A DNA stretch of 9,580 nucleotides from Bacteroidales bacterium (GCA_028701945.1 JAQVPT010000124.1:1-9580), one strand, 5' to 3'; shown: positions 1 to 7,120, numbered from the stretch's first letter. Program-made: numbers and translations. The notes: generated by a model not told the origin, from the sequence alone.

Positions 1-522
1 CCTGCCAGTTTAATGCTTGTTGCTTCAATGAATCCATGCCCTTGCGGATATTATAATCATCCCGAAAAAGAATGTGTTTGTTCTCCAACTATGGTACAAA
101 GATATATGAGCAAAATCTCGGGCCCGTTATTAGACAGAATTGATATTCATCTCGAAGTAACTCCTGTAAGTTTTGATAAACTTTCTGAACTTAAGCCTGC
201 CGAAAAAAGTTGCGAAATTCAAAAACGAGTTATTGCAGCACGTAAAATACAGACAGATAGATTTACAAATCGCAAGAATGTTTATTCTAATGCTCAAATG
301 AGTTCTAAAATGATTAAAGAATTTTGTGCACTTGATGATGCTTGTTTAGGATTGATTAAAGTTGCGATGGAAAAACTCGACCTTTCTGCCAGAGCTTATG
401 ATCGAATAATTAAACTTTCACGCACAATCGCCGATCTTGAAGGCGTAAATGATATTAAATCTTCACATATAGCAGAAGCAATCCATTATAGAAGTTTAGA
501 TAGAGAAAGCTGGGGAAATTAA
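1..522 (+). CDS. yifB: YifB/ComM-type AAA+ ATPase, Mg-chelatase-like (3' end only)
   Basis: This is the last 173 codons of a gene entering from the left edge; the family is normally about 500 residues, so the N-terminal domain and the Walker A and B motifs lie outside. Visible are the MNPCPCGYY motif with a following C-x-C pair (cysteines that are a hallmark of this family), the RYMSKISGPLLDRIDIHLEV segment typical of the end of the AAA+ core, and the C-terminal LSARAYDRIIKLSRTIADLEG helix that carries the sensor-2 region. Family knowledge: the Haemophilus and Vibrio homologue ComM is a hexameric helicase that promotes branch migration during natural transformation; in Bacteroidota the role is not established. 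The TAA stop shares its last A with the ATG of a tiny ORF. Identity is secure; the exact cellular role here is inference. Confidence 0.95.
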   Translation, partial: PASLMLVASMNPCPCGYYNHPEKECVCSPTMVQRYMSKISGPLLDRIDIHLEVTPVSFDKLSELKPAEKSCEIQKRVIAARKIQTDRFTNRKNVYSNAQMSSKMIKEFCALDDACLGLIKVAMEKLDLSARAYDRIIKLSRTIADLEGVNDIKSSHIAEAIHYRSLDRESWGN

Positions 523-614
523 TGCGTTTTGTGATTATATTGGTATTAGTTGTCAGCTTGCTCAAATCTGCGACTTACTATGTTCTATTACTGGCAAACC
601 AGGTTGTTGAATAA
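522..614 (+). CDS. Doubtful small hydrophobic ORF (30 aa)
   Basis: An ATG overlaps the yifB stop (TAATG) and opens a 30-codon frame ending in TAA. The product begins MRFVIILVLVVSLL and would be one hydrophobic helix (about residues 3-14), then KSATYY, a second short hydrophobic run (VLLLA) and a polar end. The start-stop overlap is the type that permits translational coupling, which is the only positive sign. The composition also fits chance reading of A/T-rich DNA, where T-rich codons give I, V, L and F. I recognise no family. It could be a real small membrane peptide, the decayed 5' end of a longer gene, or nothing. Confidence 0.2.
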   Translation: MRFVIILVLVVSLLKSATYYVLLLANQVVE

Positions 615-705
615 AATTTATTTCAATAACCATAAAAAATATGCGACATTTCTTTTTTTGGCAGTATTATTGCAAAAGGACAAATGTAAATTTAAAAAAA
701 CATAT

Positions 706-1506
706 ATGAGAAAGAATTTGATTTTGATTGGAGCAACTCTTTTAATGGCATACACATTTAGTGCGTGCGGAGATAAAGAAGAGGCGAGTGTAGCGAAAAA
801 CACAGTAAATGTTTTAATCGAAAATGATAAAAACATCAATACCTTATCGTTATATGATAATAGCTTTAGTATTGATGCAATGATTATTCCCGATGGTTTG
901 GATAATGTTGTTGATGTTAAAATAACCTCAAATGCAGATCCCGAAGGATTTACAAAATCGGTTAAATTGACAGATGGAAGTTATGTAGAAGGAAAGATTA
1001 AATATTTGTATAAGAGGTTCTTAAAATCTTTTTCGGTTGCGTTGTTTACTGATGCTGACAGAGGTCTTATAAAGGTAGGTAATCAAGGAGATATTGTTAC
1101 AATTGACATCGGAAATGGCTTATATACCGAGCAATTATCATTTAACTCAGATCTTAATGTAGCTTTAACATATTGGCCAAAATCAGAAGAAAACAATCTT
1201 AGTTCTACTTGTTTTGTTTATGATTATGGCTTTGACGGAACACAATCTCCTGTAATTCAAGTGTGGACAAGTTATGATGATACAAAAGTAAATTATGATT
1301 TATCCTGGAACGACCCTACACAATATAATGGTTTACCAGAGTTTAACAATTACAGTATTGCAATTAACTTTATAGTTGGTAATGCATCTGGAAACGGTAA
1401 AATTGGTGCAAGTGAAGGCTGTACGGTTTATATTAAATATAATAATGTAACTTACACTTCTGTTTTTGGTACAACAACACATCATAATTTGCCAGTGGCA
1501 CCTTAA
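706..1506 (+). CDS. Predicted surface-exposed lipoprotein, function unknown (266 aa)
   Basis: The N-terminus MRKNLILIGATLLMAYTFSAC is a lipoprotein signal peptide: two basic residues, a hydrophobic core, and a loose lipobox (F-S-A-C) with the lipidated cysteine at residue 21. The ATG at 706 is chosen because it places this peptide at the N-terminus; the frame stays open upstream to a TTG at 550, but that adds 52 residues unlike any export signal. After Cys21 comes GDKEE, which resembles the K-(D/E)2 lipoprotein export signal described in Capnocytophaga for outward display on the outer membrane. The remainder alternates short hydrophobic strands with turn-rich polar segments, suggesting a beta-sandwich, with further cysteines at 169 and 239. 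I recognise no catalytic motif or named domain. No clear promoter lies in the 183 bases upstream; a terminator follows 23 bases after the stop. Binding or structural roles are guesses. Confidence 0.8.
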   Translation: MRKNLILIGATLLMAYTFSACGDKEEASVAKNTVNVLIENDKNINTLSLYDNSFSIDAMIIPDGLDNVVDVKITSNADPEGFTKSVKLTDGSYVEGKIKYLYKRFLKSFSVALFTDADRGLIKVGNQGDIVTIDIGNGLYTEQLSFNSDLNVALTYWPKSEENNLSSTCFVYDYGFDGTQSPVIQVWTSYDDTKVNYDLSWNDPTQYNGLPEFNNYSIAINFIVGNASGNGKIGASEGCTVYIKYNNVTYTSVFGTTTHHNLPVAP

Positions 1507-1529
1507 AAATAATAAAATAGTAAAAAATT

Positions 1530-1561
1530 AAGAGGATGTTTGTATAGGCATCCTTTTTTTT
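1530..1561. terminator. Hairpin terminator between convergent genes
   Basis: The left arm at 1530-1538 (AAGAGGATG) pairs with the right arm at 1549-1557 (CATCCTTTT): six perfect base pairs in the core, extended to nine with one G-U pair, around a 10-base loop. The right arm runs into eight T at 1554-1561, giving a standard intrinsic terminator for the plus-strand lipoprotein gene. Read on the minus strand the same stem is followed by CTTAATTTTTT, so it may also stop the lipid kinase transcript arriving from the right. That second function is weaker because the T-run is offset from the stem. Confidence 0.8.
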
Positions 1562-1562
1562 A

Positions 1563-2495
1563 TCACACAATTACATTAAGTGAAGCTGGTAAAATACTAA
1601 TTTCATAAGGAGTGCTGCCAATAAGTTCTCCGTCAGTTTCGGCAAAAATAGGCTCTTCTGATTCAATTTTGAAGCCTTTAGTTTTGTAAGATGTAATACC
1701 CTTTACAGTTAGTATTTTTGAATTATACAATTTATTAATATTAGTTATCATCTTGTATTTTGGCATGTTTTGATATATTGTAACATGTAAATATCCATCA
1801 TCAATTTTTGCGTCAGGTGTTTGTATCATTCCGCCACCTGAGAATTTGCCATTGCCGATGCTAATTGATAAAAATGGTCCTTCAAGTATTTCATCATTGA
1901 TATGTATTTTTAGATGCCATGGTTTATATTTAATAAGACTTTTGAGCAGGCTAATTAAATAAGCAAATTTTGTTCTTCGACCTCTTTCTTTCATCTCATT
2001 TGTGCCTTTTACAACTGTAGAATCGAAGCATAAACCCGCAATATTTATAAAATATGCCGATTTTTGTTCTCCTTCGCAGCGATATTCAATTTTACCAACA
2101 TCTTGAATACGTGAAGGACAGTTTTTTAATCTCTCCATTTCTTCATTGTAGTCGGGTTTCATATCGTAATAGCGTGCCCAATCATTTCCAGTTCCCATTT
2201 GTATTAAACCAAGATAAATTTCGGTAGTTGGTACTGATTTTTGTTTAAAAATACCGTTTGTAACTTCATTCATCGTGCCATCGCCACCTACTACAATAAA
2301 CTTTCGATATGATTCCAAAATTTTTTGGGTTACAATTTCTTCGGCGTGTCCTACATGTTGAGTAAATGCAAAATCATATTCAATACTGTTTGATTTTAGC
2401 ATCGTTACTATCTTTGGCCATTCAAGTTTGCCTCCTTCATTACCAGCATTTGGATTTATAACAAAGAAGTATTTTGTATTTATCTGTTGTTCCAA
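1563..2495 (-). CDS. Diacylglycerol/sphingosine-kinase-family lipid kinase (YegS/DgkB-like)
   Basis: A 310-residue protein with the DAGK catalytic fold throughout. Motifs in order: INPNAG (13-18) nucleotide-binding loop, VVGGDGTMNEV (68-78) with the family GGDGT signature, MGTGNDWAR (100-108), IGNGKFSGGGM (213-223), KIDDGYLHV (230-238) and AETDGE (285-290). Length is normal for a soluble, single-polypeptide member; no membrane segment is seen. The family phosphorylates the hydroxyl of diacylglycerol, phosphatidylglycerol, sphingoid bases or related lipids using ATP, and sequence alone does not say which. The start is TTG at 2493-2495: an in-frame stop lies only four codons upstream (2508-2510), the nearby ATG at 2498-2500 is out of frame, and the first in-frame ATG (residue 32) would delete the INPNAG loop. 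It stands alone, convergent with the lipoprotein gene. Confidence 0.9.
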   Translation of the reverse strand: MEQQINTKYFFVINPNAGNEGGKLEWPKIVTMLKSNSIEYDFAFTQHVGHAEEIVTQKILESYRKFIVVGGDGTMNEVTNGIFKQKSVPTTEIYLGLIQMGTGNDWARYYDMKPDYNEEMERLKNCPSRIQDVGKIEYRCEGEQKSAYFINIAGLCFDSTVVKGTNEMKERGRRTKFAYLISLLKSLIKYKPWHLKIHINDEILEGPFLSISIGNGKFSGGGMIQTPDAKIDDGYLHVTIYQNMPKYKMITNINKLYNSKILTVKGITSYKTKGFKIESEEPIFAETDGELIGSTPYEISILPASLNVIV

Positions 2496-2511
2496 TTCAT
2501 TAAATTTTTAG

Positions 2512-2544
2512 CAATTTTACAATTTTTGTATGAAATTACTCAAT
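2512..2544 (-). promoter_or_regulatory. Possible Bacteroidota promoter for the lipid kinase
   Basis: On the minus strand, ATTG (plus-strand 2541-2544) is followed after 21 bases by TAAAATTG (plus-strand 2512-2519). These differ by one base each from the -33 TTTG and -7 TAnnTTTG elements of Bacteroidota housekeeping promoters, and the spacing is in the usual range. The TTG start codon lies 16 bases downstream, leaving a very short leader. The region is very A/T-rich, so a chance match is quite possible. Confidence 0.35.
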
Positions 2545-2557
2545 TTTATTGCAAGTA

Positions 2558-2589
2558 TTTTAATAATATGATACTAAATTGTAGCTTTG
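2558..2589 (+). promoter_or_regulatory. Promoter of the repeat-protein gene (perfect -7 box)
   Basis: TAGCTTTG at 2582-2589 matches the Bacteroidota -7 consensus TAnnTTTG exactly, 22 bases before the ATG at 2612. The -33 element is poor: only a TTTT run at 2558-2561 sits at about the right distance. Transcription would begin near 2595, giving a leader of about 17 bases. The A/T-rich stretch before the ATG has no Shine-Dalgarno sequence, as is usual in this phylum. Confidence 0.6.
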
Positions 2590-2611
2590 TGCTTATTAAA
2601 ATATTAATATT

Positions 2612-3451
2612 ATGGCAAAATCGATCAGATTAATTAAAACTTATAAAGTTTATAAAGTAACACCCGACGAAAAAATTTTACAGGAAATCCAAGAGTATAA
2701 CAACACTAGAAATTTAATATTTAACAAGGAATTTGATGAAACAGGCTCTGTTGTGTTCGAGGTAAGCTCTGAATTTGATGAAAACGCTAAGCCAATTAAC
2801 GAAAAAAGCATTAATTACTTAGATGATATTGAAGAGATTATATCTTATAATTACGATGGTAATGGTAAGTTGGTAAGTGAAAAAACGGAAAATAAACAAG
2901 GTTGGATAGCCATTAAAAAGTATGAAAGACAAAATGACGGAAAAACTGTTAAAGTCTTGCATTTAGACGAAGACGGCGAGCTTGAAGAAATGAATATCGT
3001 AGAGCTTAACGAAAAAGGAGATATTGTTTACAACAAGCATTTTGACGAGAATGAGAAGCAAAAAGAGGCTATAAAAAATTCTTATGACGAAGATGGAAAA
3101 TTAATTTTACGCGAAGAGTTGAATCATAGAAACAAACCAGAAAAAGTGCATCACTATTATTATACCGATGCAGGTAATATTGCTGCGGTAAAAACTCTTA
3201 ACAGAAAAGGTAAAACAATTGATTGGGTAAAAATCGAGTTTGATGAGAATGAAAAACCTGTTGAGCAATTTGTTATGTCTGGAGCTAAAGTTAAATTAGC
3301 TTATAATGATGACGGGTCGGTTACCGAATCAAAATATAGTCCCGGCGGCGAAGAAATAAGTCGTGTTACAAATTATTTTGATGAGGATAAAAACCTTATT
3401 AAAGAAGATTATGGAGACTATTTTATTGTTTATGAGCATGAGTTCTTTTAG
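2612..3451 (+). CDS. Cytoplasmic beta-repeat protein of unknown function (279 aa)
   Basis: No known catalytic motif, signal peptide or membrane segment is visible. Almost the whole protein is a degenerate tandem repeat: a turn of the form aromatic/Leu-(D/N)-(E/D)-x-G, followed by a strand rich in K, E, V and I. Turns occur at residues 41 (FDETG), 55 (FDENA), 81 (YDGNG), 118 (LDEDG), 132 (LNEKG), 144 (FDENE), 158 (YDEDG), 184 (YTDAG), 196 (LNRKG), 210 (FDENE), 231 (YNDDG), 242 (YSPGG) and 256 (FDEDK), mostly 11-14 residues apart or double that. The pattern resembles YD/RHS, YwqK-like and MORN-like beta-hairpin repeats, but is a clean match to none that I can name. It is very rich in charged residues. 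It has its own promoter box, ends in TAG, and lies 58 bases before purD. A binding or scaffold role is a guess. Confidence 0.8.
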   Translation: MAKSIRLIKTYKVYKVTPDEKILQEIQEYNNTRNLIFNKEFDETGSVVFEVSSEFDENAKPINEKSINYLDDIEEIISYNYDGNGKLVSEKTENKQGWIAIKKYERQNDGKTVKVLHLDEDGELEEMNIVELNEKGDIVYNKHFDENEKQKEAIKNSYDEDGKLILREELNHRNKPEKVHHYYYTDAGNIAAVKTLNRKGKTIDWVKIEFDENEKPVEQFVMSGAKVKLAYNDDGSVTESKYSPGGEEISRVTNYFDEDKNLIKEDYGDYFIVYEHEFF

Positions 3452-3509
3452 ACGCTAAAAAAGAGATATTATTAATAATCAAAATTATAAATAAGATAAA
3501 CACTTTATA

Positions 3510-4781
3510 ATGAATGTACTAATTTTAGGGTCTGGAGGCAGGGAAAATGCAATTGCTTGGAAGTTAAAGCAAAGTGTGTTGATAAATGACATTTTTGTTG
3601 CTCCAGGAAATCCTGGTACTGATTTAATTGCAATAAATCTGTCTGTCGGAGTAAATGACTTTGATAAGATTGCTGAAACTGTCAAAGAAAATAAGATAGA
3701 CATGCTCATTGTTGGTCCCGAAGATCCATTAGTAAACGGCATAACCGATTACTTTAGGTCAAAACCCGATTATTCTAATCTCAAAATTATAGGTCCTTCT
3801 AAAGATGCTGCACAGTTAGAGGGAAGCAAAGATTTTGCAAAAGAATTTATGAATAAGTACAAAATACCGACAGCAAGATATTTTACTGCAAAAAAAGATA
3901 ATTTTAATCAAGCAGTAGAATTTATGGGAAGCCTAAAACCTCCTTATGTGCTTAAAGCAGACGGACTTGCTGCTGGAAAAGGAGTGTTGATAATCGAAAA
4001 TTATGATACTGCTCTAATCGAACTTGATAATATGCTTTCTGGAAAATTTGGAGATGCAAGCTCAAAAGTTGTTATCGAAGAATTTCTGGATGGTGTCGAA
4101 TTATCTGTTTTTGCTGTAACTGACGGTAAAGACTATGTGTTATTACCCGAAGCAAAAGACTATAAAAGAATAGGCGAAAATAATACTGGGCTTAATACAG
4201 GTGGAATGGGTGCGGTTTCTCCAGTACCTTTCTTTAATAATGAATTTAAGACTAAAGTGATAGAAAAAATTGTAAAACCCACAATATTTGGACTCGAATC
4301 GGAAAAAATGGATTATGTAGGGTTTGTTTTCATTGGTCTTATTAATGTTAATGGAGAGCCTTATGTTATTGAATATAATGTAAGAATGGGAGACCCCGAA
4401 ACAGAGGTGGTATTACTCCGATTAAAAACTGATTTTGCAAAAATACTCGATGCGGCATGTAATAAAAATCTCCAGAATATTAAAGTCGAATTTGAAAATG
4501 ATGCGGCTGCAACAGTAATGATTGTATCTGGAGGATATCCTGAAGAGTATGAAAAGAATAAGGAAATTTTAGGTCTTGATTATAATGGACAAAGTGTTTT
4601 ATTTCACGCAGGAACAAAAAAGGATGGCGATAAAACCCTTACAAATGGTGGAAGAGTTCTTGCTGTAAGCTCGCTTGGAAAAGATATATTTAGTGCATTA
4701 AATCAGTCTTATAAAACAATAAAAAATATTAGTTTCGATAAAATGAATTATAGACATGATATAGGATTTGACCTCAAATGA
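3510..4781 (+). CDS. purD: Phosphoribosylamine-glycine ligase (GAR synthetase)
   Basis: Second step of purine biosynthesis: joins glycine to 5-phosphoribosylamine with ATP cleavage to ADP, giving glycinamide ribonucleotide, in the cytoplasm. The 423-residue product is full length. The N-terminal domain opens with VLILGSGGRENA (3-14) and contains VGPEDPLVNGI (68-78). The ATP-grasp domain follows from about 100, with GPSKDAAQLEGSK (95-107), VLKADGLAAGKGV (147-159), GLNTGGMGAVSPVPF (227-241) and EYNVRMGDPETEVV (288-301). The C-terminal domain carries ATVMIVSGGYPEEY and GGRVLAVSSLG (380-390). All expected nucleotide- and metal-binding motifs are present. No clear -7 box was found in the 58 bases upstream, so it may be read through from the gene before. 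Its TGA stop overlaps the start of the next gene by four bases (ATGA), implying translational coupling. Confidence 0.97.
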   Translation: MNVLILGSGGRENAIAWKLKQSVLINDIFVAPGNPGTDLIAINLSVGVNDFDKIAETVKENKIDMLIVGPEDPLVNGITDYFRSKPDYSNLKIIGPSKDAAQLEGSKDFAKEFMNKYKIPTARYFTAKKDNFNQAVEFMGSLKPPYVLKADGLAAGKGVLIIENYDTALIELDNMLSGKFGDASSKVVIEEFLDGVELSVFAVTDGKDYVLLPEAKDYKRIGENNTGLNTGGMGAVSPVPFFNNEFKTKVIEKIVKPTIFGLESEKMDYVGFVFIGLINVNGEPYVIEYNVRMGDPETEVVLLRLKTDFAKILDAACNKNLQNIKVEFENDAAATVMIVSGGYPEEYEKNKEILGLDYNGQSVLFHAGTKKDGDKTLTNGGRVLAVSSLGKDIFSALNQSYKTIKNISFDKMNYRHDIGFDLK

Positions 4782-5770
4782 TAAAACTTGTGAAAGCAAA
4801 TAGTCCCATTAACTTCGTGTTAATGTTCTTTTTGATGTTTCTGGTATGGGCATTCAAATTTTATTATATGCCAACCGAAATAGAAGTTTATGATTTACAT
4901 AATTATTTCCTTCCACAATTCCCCGAAACTGTTTTTATGAAATATTTATCAGCAGTTTTGGCTTTTATACTATATTACGGGTTCGCACTAGTTATCATAA
5001 AGATTAATTCAAACTTAATGATAATTGAAAATGCTTATCAAGCACCTGGGATTTTATTTGTTTTATTTACAGGTTTTTTTATTAATGCCCAGAGAATACT
5101 GCCTGAAACAATAGCATCGATATTCCTGTTTATAGCCGTTATTAGAGTCTTTGGTGCTTATAAAAAACACTCTGCAATGATTAACATATTAGATGCGGCT
5201 ATTCTTGTTGCTATAAGTACATTGCTTGTTCACAAGTTGGTTTTTGCTATCCCGTTAATCATTATTGTACTTTATATTATCACGCCAGTTAAGTTTAAAG
5301 AATTAATTGTTTTTTTTACTGGAGTTATACTTACATATATTGTTGCAATCACAATAGTATGGCTTTGGGGCGATATTGAATTGCTGTATCAGACAGCAAA
5401 ATCTACCATAGTATCTGAATATGCTAACTATAAGTACACCTCTTTTAATTATGTTGTTTTTTTGCCAATTGGACTATTATCTTTAATTGCTATAATTTCA
5501 AGATTTACAATTGGTATCCCTAAGAAAATTTCGACTAGAAGGTTTCAAACTTCAATTGTTTTGATACTCATAATTTTATCCTTGTTTTTTATCAGTCCGT
5601 TTTCAACAAATGAATCGGTAGTACTAATGTTTCCATGGCTCTCATTGTTGATATCTAATGTTCTAATAAATGCAAAAAAGATTTTTGTTTCAATGATTTT
5701 TGGAGGATTTATCCTTTCTCTCCTTTTTGTTCAAGTCATTCAAATAGTGTACTATATGTCGTTATATTAA
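4778..5770 (+). CDS. Polytopic inner-membrane protein, DUF6427-like
   Basis: A 330-residue, strongly hydrophobic protein with about ten or eleven predicted membrane helices: roughly 12-30, 54-76, 90-104, 110-126, 137-152, 154-170, 176-198, 222-241, 257-273, 280-297 and 303-326. Loops are short and partly basic. The start (MIKLVKANSPINFVLMFFL) and the position directly after purD match my memory of the Bacteroidota family DUF6427, which is often found beside purD; that assignment is from recall, not a search. No transport signature or catalytic motif is visible. A charged pocket may exist around NESVVLMFPW (278-287). The ATG overlaps the purD stop, so its synthesis is probably tied to PurD, but a purine-related function (for example metabolite transport) is only inference. 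Confidence 0.75.
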   Translation: MIKLVKANSPINFVLMFFLMFLVWAFKFYYMPTEIEVYDLHNYFLPQFPETVFMKYLSAVLAFILYYGFALVIIKINSNLMIIENAYQAPGILFVLFTGFFINAQRILPETIASIFLFIAVIRVFGAYKKHSAMINILDAAILVAISTLLVHKLVFAIPLIIIVLYIITPVKFKELIVFFTGVILTYIVAITIVWLWGDIELLYQTAKSTIVSEYANYKYTSFNYVVFLPIGLLSLIAIISRFTIGIPKKISTRRFQTSIVLILIILSLFFISPFSTNESVVLMFPWLSLLISNVLINAKKIFVSMIFGGFILSLLFVQVIQIVYYMSLY

Positions 5771-5844
5771 AATAATAATTATATTTACAAATCTCTCAAC
5801 TTAAATTAAAATAAATATTTTTCAAATACGTTAGCAATAGCATA

Positions 5845-7014
5845 GTGGCAAAAGCAAAAATATATAGACAAAAAAGAAAGTGGAAGTATTTATTAGTTCT
5901 ATTCGCAATTGTTATTGGAGGCCTTTCCCTGTTTTATACTAACACGCTAATGACAAAGCTGTCTTTAGAAGAAAGAAAGCGAATTGAGCTATGGGCAGAA
6001 GCTACTCAACAACTAATAAATTCAGACCCCGAGCAGGATGTCAGTTTTTTGTTTGAGGTTTTGAGAAATAACGAAACCATACCTGTGATTCTGGCAGATA
6101 TGGAAGACAATATTTTGTCATACAGAAATATAGATTCGGTTAAAATGGGGAACTCAAATTATAGAAATAAAAAATTAAATGAGTTTAAAAGTAATCAAAA
6201 AGTCCATTTCGTTATAAAAACAGAGGATGGAATACCTTTAAACAAAATATTTTATTCCGATTCTTTTTTACTCAGACAACTACATTACTATCCTTATATT
6301 CAACTTGGAATTGTATTTTTATTCATATTTATGGCTTATCTTGCTTTTAGCGTCTCTCGCAAAGCCGAACAAGATCAAGTTTGGCTTGGGATGTCAAAAG
6401 AAACAGCACATCAATTAGGAACACCAATTTCATCACTTATGGCGTGGGTCGAAATACTGAAAGAAACTGATGGTGCAAATGGTTTTTCTGTAGAACTTGA
6501 AAAAGATGTTCAACGTCTTGAAAAAATTGCTGAAAGGTTCTCGAAAATTGGTAGTCAGCCTCAACTTGTGAAGGTTGGGCTAGTTGAAACAATAAGTAAT
6601 TCTTTGAATTATTTAAGAACAAGAGTCCCTAAGAGTATTGAAATACTTACCGAATTTAGTGGTTATGAAAATCTTGTAATTCCGCTTAATCAAGAGTTAT
6701 TTGAATGGGTGATTGAAAACATTTGCAAAAATGCTGTCGATGCAATTGGGACGAAAGGTAAAATAAAAGTCGAAATTGAACAAAACTCAAAAAATTTATA
6801 CATTGACATTATTGATACCGGGAAAGGAATTCCTAAATCTGCTTATAAAATTGTTTTTAGTCCAGGTTATACTACAAAAAGTCGAGGTTGGGGGCTTGGT
6901 CTTTCTTTAGTTAAAAGAATTATAGAACAATATCACGAAGGAAAAGTTTTTGTGAAACACTCCGAGATTGGTGTGGGAACGACATTTAGAATAGTATTGA
7001 AGAAATCAAATTAG
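5845..7014 (+). CDS. Membrane sensor histidine kinase (HisKA/HATPase_c, no HAMP)
   Basis: A 389-residue kinase anchored in the inner membrane by helices at about 14-31 and 151-170, which enclose a periplasmic sensor segment of some 115 residues with no domain I recognise. The catalytic core is complete: the H-box SKETAHQLGTPISSLMAW (184-201) with phospho-acceptor His189, the N-box ENICKNAVDAI (291-301) with Asn296, G1 IDTGKGIP (323-330) with Asp324, and G2 RGWGLGLSL (347-355). This KETAHQLGTP form is common in Bacteroidota. Only about 18 residues separate the second helix from the histidine, too short for a HAMP linker. The start is GTG at 5845; it precedes a basic stretch and the first membrane helix, as expected. 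No response regulator is adjacent, so the partner is unknown. It begins 74 bases after the membrane protein gene, without a clear promoter, so co-transcription with purD is possible. Confidence 0.93.
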   Translation: MAKAKIYRQKRKWKYLLVLFAIVIGGLSLFYTNTLMTKLSLEERKRIELWAEATQQLINSDPEQDVSFLFEVLRNNETIPVILADMEDNILSYRNIDSVKMGNSNYRNKKLNEFKSNQKVHFVIKTEDGIPLNKIFYSDSFLLRQLHYYPYIQLGIVFLFIFMAYLAFSVSRKAEQDQVWLGMSKETAHQLGTPISSLMAWVEILKETDGANGFSVELEKDVQRLEKIAERFSKIGSQPQLVKVGLVETISNSLNYLRTRVPKSIEILTEFSGYENLVIPLNQELFEWVIENICKNAVDAIGTKGKIKVEIEQNSKNLYIDIIDTGKGIPKSAYKIVFSPGYTTKSRGWGLGLSLVKRIIEQYHEGKVFVKHSEIGVGTTFRIVLKKSN

Positions 7015-7107
7015 TTATAAACAATCATTAAACCCATGCAAATAAAGAAAAACAATAATCTTAGAGTTAATAATTCATATTTTATTCAAGTATTAAAATT
7101 GTTTTTG

Positions 7108-7115
7108 TAACTTTG
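7108..7115 (+). promoter_or_regulatory. Promoter -7 box of the yceD-rpmF-plsX-fabH operon
   Basis: TAACTTTG is an exact TAnnTTTG match, preceded by a T-rich stretch (GTTTTTG) and followed by CACGAAA, a context often seen at Bacteroidota promoters. The -33 element is weak; TTTA or ATTC around 7081-7087 is at acceptable distance. It lies 23 bases before the GTG of the DUF177 gene, almost the same distance as the -7 box of the gene at 2612. Transcription would start near 7121. Confidence 0.65.
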
Positions 7116-7120
7116 CACGA

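Noticed and set aside
665..694. TATTATTG (665-672) and TAAATTTA (687-694) as -7 boxes for the lipoprotein gene.
   Set aside because: Each has one mismatch and no -33 element at a proper distance; such matches are common in this base composition.
550..705. Upstream extension of the lipoprotein frame to a TTG at 550.
   Set aside because: It would bury the signal peptide and lipobox behind 52 residues of unrelated sequence; the ATG at 706 gives a proper lipoprotein start.
3446..3460. Small inverted repeat TTTTAG-ACG-CTAAAA at the stop of the repeat-protein gene.
   Set aside because: It is short, A/T-rich and has no T-run on either strand, so it does not qualify as an intrinsic terminator.
3468..3479. 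Perfect 12-base palindrome ATTATTAATAAT before purD.
   Set aside because: Made only of A and T in a very A/T-rich spacer; expected by chance, with no second copy seen nearby.
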